From positions 22,623,209 through 22,687,208 of the forward strand of contig NC_134510.1 of assembly GCF_027942865.1 (NCBI RefSeq): a DNA stretch of 64,000 nucleotides, written 5' to 3'. How positions within the stretch are numbered: the stretch's first letter is position 1; each line of letters starts with the position of its first letter. Position numbers and translations under genes: made by a program. The notes beneath the pieces were generated by a model. The model had not been told where the DNA came from. It did no database searches and was given only the letters and a program-made list of their open reading frames with translations. The DNA comes from Odontesthes bonariensis. Taxonomy: Eukaryota > Chordata > Actinopteri > Atheriniformes > Atherinopsidae. Shown here one piece after another: positions 1 to 47,756 of the stretch.

Positions 1-983
1 CGAGCTGCCAAATAAAACACGACAGAAGCAACTTTTCGCAACGAAATTTGATATGGATTACCATTGCACACCAGTAACCACTCCGGTGAGTTGATGATTT
101 TGAAAACGGACGTTTATTGTGCTTTTACGGACCTTTTAGGACATGCACATGACTTGCCATTCTGAAGCAGGTTGAGATGAATCAAAATTAGGCAAATACC
201 GGAGACAGCAGTAAACATCAAAAAAGCGGTGAGGGGGGTTCTAAAACATTGCAGACAACTCAGAAAAGAGGCTTAATGTTGAAAATACCGCAGTTCCCCT
301 TTAAACTTTCATTCATTTGACAAGAATAACCTCAGGACAAATGTTTCGACTGCTTTTTTTTTTTTTTTTTCCTTTCATGCCTTAGGTTGGCAATTTGATC
401 TCCTATGAAACTTTAATGCTGATCGCAGGATACATTACACTCCCACCCTGTTGCAGACCAGAAAACCCAGACCGCATTCAACAATCTCTTTACGCACAAA
501 TCTCAAAGTTGGGTTCTTAACCCTAAGGCTATTTTCACCCTCATGGAGGGAGCTCTGTCCTGTCGTACTGGAGGAAATACAGCAACACTCCCTCAGGTGC
601 AGTCAGAGCAAAGTCATTAAATATAAACAATGGAAAAAATGTCCTGTAGGACAGGAAAGATGACTGCTCCCTCCTACCAACTAACGTAAAGTTGAGCAAG
701 CTGTGGGATATTTGAGCAGCTAATAGCACCGGGCTGTGGTCCAGCCCAGTGTAAACACTGTGCCTCACAACCTGCTCCGAGATACACTCTGGTGTGAAGA
801 TAAAGGGCAGATAAATGATCTGATGATGCACTTCCTGATTAGATTCAGTTCAGTTTGTGGAACTGAAAAAGGGCTTCAGCCAAAACGAGGAGCAATAGTG
901 AGCAAACACTGAAGAAAGCATGACAAATATGAAAAACATTTGAGAAAAGAACAAATAACATGCATTTAGTAAAGTGGACCAAC
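1..983. other. ccdc12 intron 2 (partial), no gene seen
   Basis: AT-rich sequence downstream (minus strand) of ccdc12 exon 2. It contains a poly-T run near 353-370 and only short unsupported open frames. No exon with similarity to the rest of CCDC12 was found on either strand. Confidence 0.6.
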
Positions 984-3900
984 CTGTGCTTCTCTTCAGT
1001 GGTCTCCTCAAGCACAGCTTTTTTGTTCTCTGGCTCCCCATCTTCCTGCTCTCTGCCCTGTGAGAATATAACCACACAGTCTTTAAGACTTTTTGTCATT
1101 TATCTGACAGTATTCTCACAGTTCAAACAGCAAGAATTAACACAGTGTTCTGCCTTAAAGTGATAGTTCGGAGTAGATTCACCCTAGGGTCATTTGAACC
1201 GTGACATCCAGCCAAGTAGCCCACCCGAAGTTTTTTCGATATTGGCTGAACATCAGCTGAGTTACTGAGTTATCCCGAATAGCTTTGTACAAGCGCTAAT
1301 GGACCCTGGCAGTATCTCCAAAATTACCACACTAAAATCACATGCCATGACACCAAACTTCTACTGTAGTACAAATATGGTCTGTACTCACAAAACGATG
1401 CATTTGGAAGTTGTACATAGTCCAGGAGTTTATTACTATCAACACAAGCCTGATAGCTTCTCTGCTGCTAAAGCTGCGTCGACGTCACTTCCTTGATCTG
1501 GGAGCTTCAATGTAAGATGAGGGTTGATCTACTACTGTAGACAACAAAGCAAGGCTGCTCAATTTCTCCATTGATAAAATAAATTCACAACTCTACAACA
1601 TAAAAATTCATAAAAAATCATGTAGAACATAGCATATACTTTGTTGTCTACAGTAGTAGATCAACCCTCATCTTACTTTGAAGCTCCCAGATCAAGGAAG
1701 TGACGTTGACGCAGCTTTAGCAGCAGAGAAGCTATCAGGCTTGTGTTGATAATAATAAACTTCTGGACTATGAACAAACTTCCAAATGCATCGTTTTGTG
1801 AGCACAGACCATATTTGTACTACTGTAGAAGTTTGGTGTCATGGCATGTGATTTTAGTGTGGTAATTTTGGAGATACTGCCAGATCCATTAACCCTTGTA
1901 CTAAGCTATTCGGGATAACTCAGTAACTCAGCTGATGTTCAGCCAAGATCAAAAAAACTTCGGGTGGGCTACTTGGCTGGATATCACGGTTCAAATGACC
2001 CGAGGGTGAATCTACTCCGAACCATCACTTTAAGCAATCAATCTTGGGAATAATTAAAAAAAAAAGACAACTTCTGATCATTTATATAGGCTTTTATTCC
2101 TCTTAAATAGCAAACATTAAGATAGAAGGAAATAGTAGAAATAAGAGTTGGCATGGGTTGTGGTACGTCAGCTCACTTTGGATTGAGCACAGTGTACATG
2201 TGGGCCAATATTTGCATAGGAAAACAAAATAATATCTGTTTGTAATGTCCCATGATTTGAGAGTCAAATAAAAGCATTTACATTGCCAACTCCATTACTT
2301 CTGACAACGAGATCTTTAAGAGTTGTGGTTCAAGAAATAAGATGAATCAGGAAAATAAGATTTTTCTGTCCGTCCCTTCGACAAAGATTTGCCAAACGTG
2401 TTGCGTGCACAACTCTAAACCACCCATGTGTAAATACGGAAAACTGAATTATGAACAAGATTTGCAAAAAATTCACAGAAAAATAATATTGACCCAAGGG
2501 GATAATGTGTAACAAAGGAAATCGAACCCCTCCCCACTTGCATTTTCCTGAAGAGGCTTCCTGTCCACCTGCTAGAACAATTCGGGGCACTGACTCATTC
2601 TTGAGGTGCACTAAAGAAGGACAACAACTACAGACTTGAGGAATGTCAACAACCATTTATCAGACATTGCTAGCTTTGTGAAACACATTCTGGTCTAACT
2701 GCTAAAACAGTAGCTTGCACACTGAAAAGGGTTTCCTCTGCAAGAATGCATCTACAGAACTGAAAGACTGTTGTAGTGGAGTAGTATAACTGCATAATTT
2801 TTAAACGTTTCAACGTAGAACTGATTGAGAATCTGCTGTGACATCCTGTTCTCAGGCGTGACGATAAAGTGCCAAAGTTTGGTGTGGTGGTGTCCAAGGG
2901 GTAGTATTTTATTTTGTTTGATTGTGCTTATTTTATTTATTTATTTTTTAAATCAGACTCTTGTACTTTTTTGTCAAGCTTTGCAGTGGATTTTCCTCAT
3001 ATCCCCTTTTAAAAGAGAATGCCATTTTCTGTTCTGCCTCTCCACTGCCATGTGAAAAAGAAACTACGCTCAATCTCAACTCCTAGGTTTTATGTAATAC
3101 AGAATCATGCGGTACTTACCAGGTCTTCACATTAGGTAAATACAAAATCTCAGATGAAAAATAGTACATGACGTATTACAACGTGTTATCGTTTACTGAA
3201 CAAAATTAGGCCAATGTGCAGATTGTGTGATAAACTAAGTACATCTCATAATTCAACAGCATGCAGAACCATCTCTGGCATAATAACCTGAAGTCATTTC
3301 TTCCTGCATGAGGTTATCACAACGTTGTAGAGAAATGTTGGCCCACTGATGTTTACAACACTGCTTTAGTTAATTGAGGTCTGAACTTTGAATGGATCAT
3401 TGCTGCTACACCTTAATTACTATCTTTATCAGAGATTCTGTTGTAGATTTGATGAGGAACTTGAGGTCATTATCCTTCTGCATGACCCAATTCAAGCCTA
3501 GCTTTAGCTGTCTGAAAGAAATCTCAATCTCAAAACACCTTAAAAACCACAGCTTAATGCCCCTGAGAGGAAGAAATTGAAAAAAAAAAAATCCTCCTTT
3601 TGAGAATTCAGGGTTATCCTCTCAATGTCTGAGTTTATATCACAAATAATATTTTCCTCATTTTCTTTTCTGATCAAATGTTTTATTAGACTTTAGGACA
3701 AAAAAAGGTGGCTCTCCCAGGTTATATTCGAAACTGTGATTTTTTTTTTCCTTTCTCAAAAAAAATTGGCAAATAAACAAAGCAACATTACTCTTTTCAG
3801 TCTCAGATGGTGAAATTCTTAAAAAACAAAAAAAGACAAAGAGAGGATCTATGGGAAACTACTTTCCAATAGTTAAGCTGCTATAGGCCTAGACTGCTGG

Positions 3901-5019
3901 GGGAGCTCATCTGTCACACCTTTCCTCACTTTACTATCTTTTTCCCCCGTTTAATTTCTCAAATGATATTATGTACATGTGACATTATTGTGGTCATTAA
4001 CTCGTGTTTCCCTGTTCCAACAGATAACCTTTGAATGGTGTTACAAAGTTTTTTCCCCTCTTTTCTGTCTTCTCAAACCCCAGCTGGTTGAGGCGGATGG
4101 CCACCCTTCCTGAGTCTGGTTCTGCCAGAGGTTTCTTCCTGTTAAAAGGGAGTCGTTCCTTTCCACAGTCGCCTCAGGCACGCTCAGGATGGGAGATTGG
4201 ACTGAAGAAGTTTCGGTGCAATCTGTTGGTTTCCTAGCTAGGAATTTGTTTTTGAATTGGCTCTATATGAATGAATTGGATTATTTTATAAATAATTATG
4301 ATTTCAAGGAATTGAATTCCAATTGGCTTCAATTGGAATTTATTATTTAAGTGCCTTGAGATGACATTTGTTGTATTTGGCGCTATATAAATAAAAATGA
4401 ATTGAATTGAATTGAATTGCTCTCAACCAATACAGCCAGTCCCTACTTAGCAGTTAGCTATTGAGACCCTGACTAATAACTGCAATTGATCTATAAGGAG
4501 ATTGACCATAGAAATATAGAGGAACTAACTTATCTCTTTTTAATCGCCATTTTGACATTTCAGTGGCAGTCAGATCATACAGAAACGTTATGCAACGTAA
4601 AATACTGTCCATGGACAGCAAATTAGCTTATAGGCTATCACACAAGTGAAGTATTCGTTAAGTTAAACTAAACTTTTAAACAGATATCAAGTACATGGCC
4701 AAAAAAATATGAACCACATCAGAATTACATATCAAAACCATCATATTATGCAAACACCTTTTAATAGCTCAACAATAAAGCTACTAGCTAACGTTACGTT
4801 TAATTTGGTACATAAATATGCTAAAGTTAGCCACAAGCTAAGTCTGTTACCGTTATCTTCACAGCAAAAGGACGACTTTTCGAGAGGCTATGGTACTTTT
4901 AATAGAAACTGTACAATAGTAGGTAGGAAACTTACATGAAGTTGTTTATCTCTAAGCGCTTTTAGCCTCTCCTTTCTCTTCAGAGCCTGCTCTTGAAGCG
5001 ACCCAACATTTTTCTCCAT
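984..5019 (-). CDS. ccdc12: ccdc12, coiled-coil domain protein 12 (first two coding exons; rest lies left of the window)
   Basis: Small spliceosome-associated nuclear protein, the vertebrate relative of fission yeast cwf18 (family knowledge). Read on the minus strand, coding exon 1 is 5019..4936 (28 codons, starting MEKNVGSLQEQALKRKERL) and ends at a GTAAGT donor in phase 0. Exon 2 is 1057..984 (24 codons plus 2 nt), preceded by ..TTCTCACAG and ended by GTTGGT; it encodes GREQEDGEPENKK followed by an acidic stretch. Both match human CCDC12, which starts with a similar EEALRRKERLKALR helix and continues with KDKEDGEPKTK. The start has a strong context (AAACATGG). No later exon was seen in 1-983, so the remaining coding part lies beyond the left edge. 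Intron 1 is 3.9 kb and holds repeats. The gene is divergent from nbeal2, with start codons about 2 kb apart, as in human. Confidence 0.9.
1155..2033. mobile_element. Foldback (long inverted-repeat) element with TTAA flanks, element A
   Basis: Two arms of about 390 bp (1159-1549 and about 1639-2029) are inverted copies of each other around a spacer of about 90 bp. The outer ends read AGTGATAGTTCGGAGTAG on the left and, as reverse complement, AGTGATGGTTCGGAGTAG on the right. By eye the outer 145 bases differ at roughly 8 positions. Both ends abut TTAA (1155-1158 and 2030-2033), as expected for a target-site duplication of piggyBac- or Kolobok-like elements; the superfamily is inference. No transposase frame is present, so it is non-autonomous. 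It lies in ccdc12 intron 1. Confidence 0.85.
4083..4420 (+). mobile_element. LINE-like 3' end with (GAATT)n tail
   Basis: The stretch contains phrases I recognise from dispersed teleost repeats (a TCTTCCTGTTAAAAGGGAG segment, then TTTGGCGCTATATAAATAAA) and ends in tandem GAATT units at about 4397-4419. A 3' terminal block followed by a short tandem tail is typical of 5'-truncated non-LTR retrotransposons or SINEs that share their tails. The clade (L2/Rex-like) is a guess from memory. It lies in ccdc12 intron 1. Confidence 0.6.
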
Positions 5020-6994
5020 GTTTATCTCCACACGCCGCTCGATTCGCTCTGAAATCTATTAACGAGCCTGATTGAGACTGTAAAAAACGTCCGTCGAGCA
5101 CATCGATTGCATTGGCCTGTTGCTTGAACACGTAACTTTGTTTAATCTAATTAATTTTCTCCCCAGTCATCATTTAAATTGATTGATTTTTATATAAATA
5201 TATGTATATATTCATTCATTGGTAAGGTTATTATTGAGGATAAAAAACAACAACAACACAAGCTTATTCATCCAAGCATTGTTCTCAACATGGCATACTT
5301 TTTTTAATTTACTGAATTTTCAGGTACCTATGGAATATTTTTTCAACATCTTATCACATTTGTCCGGTTTCACTGTCCCGCCTGCCTATGGTCACAATGT
5401 CAGGTCCTGTTTGGGAATGTAGGCATTGCCATGGTAATACAGCTGCCTCTACCCGAGTCCATCCTCCTGGTGATCAACATTCGTGCGTGACAACACAAAC
5501 CTGGTTGTGGTACAGATGCCACCCATCTCATGGTCGTAGAACTAAAAAGGATATCACCTACAAATCACTATAGTTTTTTGTAACACACGCATGTCACCGC
5601 CTAACTTAAGTGTCAGAATAACGCAAATAAGAAAATATGTGTTAACAAAACATTCAATACAGCAAGTGTGGATCTGATATGGTTCATTTATCAAAATAAA
5701 AATGAAAAAAAACATGGCAAACACACAATCAACTCAATGAGAGTCAAAGAAGAGTCACCAAACTTTACACAGTTGGGCTGATAAACCTAAAGATTTGACA
5801 TTTTCCAGTATTGTACAAATACATGTCTCACCTCACATTTTCCACTCAAGAAGATTTTTTTCAGTGCCGAACTGTGTGCGATTGATTTTGTTTAGAAATA
5901 AATTATTTATTTTCCAACACAGTAATGTACAATGCATCCACATAGGCCTACTAGTTACAAGGTCCATACATTCGAATAAAAGACACTTTTCCTCCTAATA
6001 ATGTTTTTACACTTTACACTTGTGTACACTTTACTCCAATACTTGTGCGCTTTCCAAGCAGGACATTTAATGATCTGATGAGTTCACATGGGGTTTCCAG
6101 TGTTTTCAGACTCGTTTTACCAACGCAGACCCCTCAGCGTCCATTCTTCACCAGTATTACATGTAAATGAAGTGTAATACTTATTTATTACAACCTACTA
6201 AGTAATGAGGAAGCTATTCTAAACTGTATTAAAGTCTGAAGTTCACGCGTGTGTTTGTGTGCTTTTATGTTATGCGTAACCAACGGCTCATATTAGAAAA
6301 TTGCAGCTTCACTGTCAGCCCACAGGAATTGCGCCGTTTTATTCAAGAGAGTTGTGAGAATTTGCATTTAGAGTGTTTTTATTTATTTATTCTCCGTTTT
6401 CAGTGGGTAGAGAAATCTGCTGAATATATTGTGCCGATGTGGACTCCTGGCTGTGTTTATCTGTGCGTGTGTCTTTAAGAATATCAGCCTACCTGTGAGC
6501 TTGATCTACAGTCAACTCCTGACTGAATTTCTTGTTAACAGTAGTTTATCATTCGCTGCTGCTCATCTCGCATCAAGAAGGACTGTCCTCCTTTTCCTCA
6601 CTGAACTGCCTTGTCTTGGTGTGGAGAGGATGGCATCTGCCGCTTCCGTGGGAACTCTCTCCAATAGGAATCATGCAGCAACAAGCTCGCTCTAAATGCG
6701 GACATGGGTGTTTCTCCGGGCATGTATTTCCACGCATTTTTGTTCCTGCTCTCTCAGTCTCGACACTGAGCGCACCGTGGGTTCATTTCCACCGTCACGT
6801 TTGTGCGTTTTCGCGTCTCTCGCATAACTTTGCGTGTCGAGACCGAAAGCACTTTTATTTGGATTGTTGAGCGTGTGGATTTGGAGGAATGGCTCACATG
6901 AGCGTGCCGCGTCCTGCCTTCAGGAGACAACTTCAGACAGCCGTGGCTCTGGCCGCCGCTTTCGTGGTTTTGTAAAAAGAAATAAGGGGAGACC
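5020..6994. other. Divergent intergenic region between ccdc12 and nbeal2 (5' UTRs and presumed promoters)
   Basis: About 2 kb between the two start codons. The ccdc12 side (5020-5100) and the nbeal2 side (about 6640-6990) are visibly richer in CpG than the AT-rich middle, which fits two separate promoters rather than one shared core. No TATA box or initiator could be placed. An in-frame stop (TAA, 6983-6985) lies just upstream of the first nbeal2 ATG. Short open frames here look like chance. Confidence 0.5.
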
Positions 6995-41189
<34,195 letters not shown>

Positions 41190-44100
41190 GACGAGCAATC
41201 GTGGAGGAACTCTGAGGACTGTGTTGGACGCAGATATGTGCTCCACCAAATGACTCAATATGGCCTTTCCTTTACATACAAGCTGGGGAATTTAACTCCT
41301 AAGCTACCGGTCTCTCTGAGAGAGCAAATATACACTGAGCACTTTTAATTCTCAAGTAATTTGATATTTTATTGCATATTTCCTTTACAATTGTGCGTTT
41401 TTTATGATCAGCATCATTCCAAAGAGTGGCCTTGTTTCGTTGTGTGGATAGGAGCTTGGGAACTGTGTGCACTCTGAGTCAGACTTCAGGGGAATGACTC
41501 ACTCTGGTGCACTCTCAGCCTCCAACAGAGCAAAGTAAGGCTGTGAATGGGCCCTACATTTTCGCCTTCTTTGTCGTCAGAGGCACAACTGCGATCCCTG
41601 CACTGCTGAATGTCCTAAAGCCATTGACTGGCAATGGCTTCTTTTTAAAACTCCTGGAAACTTGAAAAACTACAGTGGACATTGCTTGAGATTTCGACAT
41701 TGCAATACCGGTGAATACCACAGGAGGGTTGACTTTGTACAAGGAACAGCGAAGGCCAAGGGAAACCTATGAACGTGTGCTGTGTTATGGGTTTTAGTGG
41801 TTGACAGATGCTTATCCTCGCAGCAAAAAATGCCACAGTGTAAACCACAGTTTATAAGACTGCATTCCTTTTGGGCTCTAAGCAATGTAAAACTGTTATA
41901 ATTAAAGCAAAACCTGCTTTAAGGGTCAAGTATGTGAAATATATTCATTTTTTTGTCATGGTTTTTGCTTGGATGCAATGAACCTCAACCAGAAAGTCTT
42001 CTGTTGCCTTACACACACGGGCCTTTATGAATGCTTCTTTGATCATTTTGTTCTGCAGCTCACCACACGACTATTATGTATATCCTTGTTTTATTTGGTT
42101 AGAAATAGTGCCTTTTTTTTCTCTTGGGCCTTGTATAAACACTGAATTCCAATCATTGATGTCTCTGTAGGATCACTGTATGTCAGGTTTTATCTCTGGT
42201 GTCTGATATGAACAGGCCTTACTGCTCCGCTGTGACTCAGATGTGGATAATGTTGTTCATGAAACTCACAGTAAACTACTGGCTGCATTGACTACTTGCC
42301 CGTACTGGTATCTTACTGCGAAAACATCTGAAGACATGATGACTCTGAAACATCTGAGTAAAAGGTCCGTGAGTGAGCTTTATAGGAATTGACTTCCTGC
42401 CTGTTTTTTTCTTCTCTTCACTGTGCTTGGAACGCAGTAGTGGCTCTGCAGTATCATGATTAGAGAGAGAGACAAAGGGAACTATGTGGGGGAATACAAC
42501 GCCCGCAACATGCAGCACACACACGCCCAAATAACTTGGTCTTTGTTAGTGACGATCATGATAAATGCAAACAAACACAGAGGGAACTACATTTGAATGT
42601 GGTTTAGTGATGATTTAAGGCTATTCGGGCTATTTCAGTCCACATTTTGTACAACTATGGATGACGATGAAAGTGTGAGCAGCTGAGACATTAAAAAGAA
42701 TTGTTTGCATGCAGCTGTTCACAAGCCGATTTACATTCTTGATTTCTGTTGTGCAAAGTCACTTTGTGTTCTGCTCTGTTTCGCTCTGACCATTGTGAAC
42801 GCTGCTGTTTGTTTTTGTGTCTTTGCAGTCATTATAGTCGCTATACACCATCAAAAAGCAGGTTTAGGTCATGCAGTGCATAATGTATTTGATATACTTG
42901 TCTTTGTTCCAACGTCCTGATCCTACTGAATGCCTTATGTGTAGGCCAGCACTGCCTTGAATTTGGACATGATCTATTTCTCTTTAACTGATATTATTTA
43001 GCATTTGTGTTCCTCTGGGAATATGTTGACAATACAGATGACTTTTCGAAAATCACGCAGCCTGACCTCCTGATTTGCAGATGTATCCTCTCTCCCTTAC
43101 ATCTGTTTGTGCCTGAAGTTTCTTTTTGTTCTTTCTCGAGATTGCCCTAATAAGACCAATAAATGTGACCAGGCTGTTACGGTCTCTTTTCTGTGAACAC
43201 TTCAGCCCGTCTCCTGAGGATGGTCACCCATTACTGAAAACTGAGCTCTTATTTTTGTGCGTTTGAACCACAGCAGGAAGGAAATTGATCTGCTGTCCCG
43301 GTGTAGATCATCCAGCTCCTCCACTGTAATCCCAGCCTCGCATGCGTCTGTGATGTTAACCCTAGCAGAGTTGAAAAGGTCACAGCGAGCAGCAGCGCAT
43401 GTACTTCAAGTGGAGACTTTGATCTCCTGATGGGCAGAACATCCTGTCAGCTTCCCCATAAACACTTCTGTGGGGGTACAATTCAATGGGTTGGGGAGGG
43501 GTGAGTTGGGTGGTAAAACTGTTCTGTAGACCTTAAGTCAAATAGAAACCGCAGAGTACTGAATAAGGGAAGGGGAGGAGGAGGGTGAGTCACTTCGATG
43601 TGCTCCCACGAACAGTGGAAGGAGGTGTTCACACCTCACTCTCAGTTATTGGCAGTATCTTCTCTCTGAACCCTCCAGACCTGAAGGCAGGCTGAGAGAT
43701 GGATGTTGTGAAATGCTGCAATTTTGGTGCCGTTCAAATTGTTCCCGCCAACAACCGCAACAACCCTCAAACAGGCCTCCGTCAAAGGACCTCGGATCTC
43801 CCTAAACCCCTCCTCGTCTCCTGGTCTGGTTCTTTGGCCACAAGACAGCGTTGTTCTTTTTCTTCTTTAATAGATATCTTTTCATTTCACATGTGACCAC
43901 AGAGGAACTACGCCCTCTGATAAGGGGCCTTTTCTGATGCAACCAACATGATATGGCCAAAGAAAAATAAAGAAATGAGAGGGACTTGTTTTCATTCATC
44001 TGACCACTGATGAACTTGTGTTTATTTGATCATTTGTTAAATGTATGCTTCCATACATTGACAGCATTCTCTCCTTTTTTCCATGCACTTTTAGACTATA

Positions 44101-47100
44101 ATTGATCCCTGAACTTTTATCTTAAAGGACTGATGAGATAAGATTACTTAAGCGTTTTGACGATAAAAAATTAACTTCAGACTTAACTTTCAGATTTACT
44201 AGAAGTCAGCATCAATGTGGCATAATATGATTTTTTGTTGTTGGTGGTGGTGTTACAACAGACACTTTAAGGTGATTCATGAAACGTTTTGAGACAGCCA
44301 GAGGCTCCATGGTACGAAACACAAAAGCCAACCAAAAAACACAGTTTCATAAAATAGCTGAATGTTTTGTTTCAAGGGTTTGGTGAAATTTTTATTTCTG
44401 TCTTTATTTTTTCATTTAATTGTTGCATTTTGTTATAATTAGTTGCCTTTGTTTGTTTCGTCTTGTTTAAGTGTATCTCTCTCTGAGTTTAATCTATTTT
44501 GTCTGTGTTTTTTATCTCAACAAAACCAAAAAAAAAAAAAAAAGTGAATGACAATTTTAAATAAAATAAGAAAAACCTTCAATCAACCCAGGGTCACAGC
44601 ACAGGCATCCCAACTAATGTTACACACAAAGGAAGAGTTGAATAACACAAACTACATATATTTCACAAAGAAACTCTGTCTGCAGTGACAGTAAAAAAAA
44701 AAAATGAGCAGCCTCGACCATGTAAGAAATTAAGGCGAGATCTAGCTCCGTCTTTATCTTATCTGTTCCTCTTTTTTTATCTTAACTCTCTTAAAAAGCA
44801 GTCTCGCCCTCCTTACTGCCTTCAGTCGACCAAGCATGGACGTGGTTGATCGCATGTGCTGTTTGATTTAGCTATCTTCCTGTGTCTCACAGTGATCCTG
44901 ACAGAGATCAACAAACTATGACAACAGAAAATTGTCCTTTTGAGGCATTTCTTGTTAGGTCTAAATCACGTTCATGTTGGAGTGTGGTTATATCTGTGTC
45001 TGTTGTGTCTGTGTACTGAATATTGTGTGAACTGCGCTCTAATATCTGTTTCCTCTGTTCGATTTCTCTTTCATTTTTTTTGTTTCATCAAAGTGTGTCA
45101 TCGGATGTCTTTGAATTTTGTCCTTTTTTGTGTATTTTCTAAAATGCTGTCGTTGTGTGTGGGGTTTTTTTCGGTTTTTTTTTTCTTGTTTTGTTTTGTC
45201 TCATAATGTATTTCTTTTTAGGTGTTTTGTCCAAAGTTGTTTTCCACAGCTGGGCCAGTTTAGCTCCGTATTTGGGACATAATTGAATAAGACATTATAA
45301 AACCCAGTAATGATTAAAACCTGCCTGGTACGGTGGAGTTAAATGGATGTACAAATAGACACTTAAGTTCAGAAGAAATCAGAAGAAGATACTCATTATG
45401 TGGTAAGGTGGTTGCACTGAGGAAACTCTTCTCTGTTTAAGTGAGAGAAGAGGGGACCTCTGTGCCTCTAATGCAACTCAAAGTTTTACCAGAGCAGGAA
45501 CATCCTTTCTCTCTCCTCTTATCCCTGAGCAGGCTTTGAAGTGGAAGTAGTATTGTGTCTGAGAGATCGCCCCATTTGTTTTCCTCAGAAGTCTCCCGGC
45601 CCCCCTGCGATGCACTCACTAGAATTTACAAGGTGTGTAATTTACCCTGCGTTGGTTTTCTAATCTTTTGAATCACTAAGATCAAACACGCACCTCTGCT
45701 TTGGAGCATCTTGTTTGATTCACATGCTCTCTTTTGTTTCAGATAGCAGCCGATCACAGCTGTGTGTAAGAATGCCTGGAGGGCTGTAAAATAATGTAAT
45801 GTCGCAAACACCCATTTGATCATTTTACCAGGATTCAGACATGCACTATTCACCATGATATAGAATTTACTATGACTCAGCTCAGAGTGTAAATCCTTAT
45901 TTGGTATAATTTCTCGTTAACTATAGGTTAGAACTCATCATCAAAGTATTCCGGTTCCTCCCAAGTGAAATGCAGTTTAGTTCAGTCAAGAGTTATGCTC
46001 TGTTTGACCTCTTAGTGCAACCAGTCACAGTGGAGCATAATTCATAGGTTTATAACATGTTCTGTGGTAAAGCGGTACTTGTTGAGAGAGTGGTAACTTT
46101 AACCGACAAATAGATTTTGAGAGGTTTCCAAAATGGGCCGTGTTTTCCTCTTCAGTTTTCAGAAGAAATCCGTCTGAAATGCATTTTGATTTCCCTGATC
46201 AAGTAGAGGGTCAAATTGAGGATTCATGAACCAAAGAATTTACAGCGAGTGCCTTTGTTGCAGCTCCTCTGGCTTTTCTGACACCTTGAATGGACTTCAT
46301 GAATGAAAAACAGCATTCTTCATTAGCCAGGATCTAGATCCTCATCACGGACCATTGTAACTACCACCCCCATTTTAACCAGGAATTTGATCACAGATTG
46401 AGATCCTGACTGTTTGCTGTCACGTCATTCTTCTGTTTAGACCACTGTAACCTTGTTTTCTTCTATTTAGGTGTTAGTGATAGTTCAACTTTGGTTTCCC
46501 TGGACGTAAATCCCATTTCGCTCAGGATGTTTTGCACAGCTCACAAACACTGACTCCTGTTTCTGTCCATTTTTTAATTTATTTTGATGTGCATTTTCTA
46601 TTTTTCCAGGCATATTGCTTTGAGTTTTCTCCTTGGCTGAACTGTCTGTTTCCCTTGTACATCTCCCCTGCTTTGTTTGTACTTGCTCCAAATTTTAAAC
46701 ACAAATGACAAACCAACACGTTTATTTATTTATTCTTTACCACGCTGTGTTGGAATCCCTTTCTTGAAGTAGTTTTATAATCATTTGCATTGAATTCAAT
46801 GACAGCTTTCCTGTTGGATGTTTCCTGTCAGTCAGCTCTTTAAGACCTGAGAGCCCCATCATTTTGCTGCGGATTCATTTGATAACATACTAACATAACA
46901 ACAAACTAGAGGGTGTCCATTTATTTCTCCCTACTTGATCTGGGGGGGGAATCCAATAACTGCAACCATTTTATTGTCATTTGTCCAACCTGCATAAAGT
47001 AGTTTTCTATCCTAACTGTATTTACTGTTTTTTTCAACAAAATAAAAAACCCCGATCTAAGAGGGGCGATTCCATTTTGCCAGGTTGCCCTCTGTTAATT

Positions 47101-47756
47101 CATTCAGGACTGATCACAACAGCTTTGTGATATCTTAAATGTCATGGAGGCTGTAAATTTGAAAAACATCTGTATTAGTTTAGAGCAACAGTCAATAGGT
47201 ACACATATCCTATTGTTCAGTGACGGACAGGGTCTGAGTCCTTTGCCTTCCAACGCCGAGTCGCAGGGATGCAGCCAATCAGGGAGCCTCTCTGAAAGCT
47301 GAGAATATGGGAGGAGAAAAAGGCCCAGGAGAGCTGGCAGGACTTTTCAGTGCCTCATCTATTACGGGGCTTCAGGGGAGGCAGCGCTCCGTGAGTCTTG
47401 GGAGGCGAAACTGAAGGAACTGTTTTCGTAAATTCGTACACAGTACGAAGGTGTGAGCTGATGCGGCCACTGCACTGTTACCGGGAGAATCAACCGACCT
47501 CACGCATTTTAAAGCTGCTCCCTCGTGCCCTAAAAACACCAGTTTCCAGGACTACAGTCAAAATGCGGAACCAGCACTTTTTATGAGAAGCTGCCGTTTT
47601 CAATTAGATTTCGCGCAGTGGACGTGTTGGCTCTTTTTTTTTTTCTTTTTTTGTGCCGTTGCCGAAGGCTGCAGACTGAGAAAAAGTGCTGTCAAATATT
47701 GCAAGACTCAACACGGCGTACCCACGAAATCAGTGAGGATTGTGGAGCCCGAAGAC
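41190..47756 (+). other. nbeal2 3' UTR followed by intergenic DNA and the nradd 5' region
   Basis: No coding exon was recognised. Candidate poly(A) signals for nbeal2 are ATTAAA at 41901-41906 and AATAAA at 43158-43163; which is used cannot be told. The stretch holds a poly-A run near 44527-44543 and a T-rich region at 45060-45240. CpG content rises at about 47220-47760, consistent with the nradd promoter and 5' UTR; no TATA box was placed. Confidence 0.5.

Noticed and set aside
1299..1496. 65-codon frame inside element A
   Set aside because: Lies in one arm of the foldback element; no transposase motif.
6429..6870. Open frames upstream of nbeal2 as a possible extra N-terminus or gene
   Set aside because: The nbeal2 frame is closed by TAA at 6983-6985, and the frames have no family similarity; likely promoter and 5' UTR.
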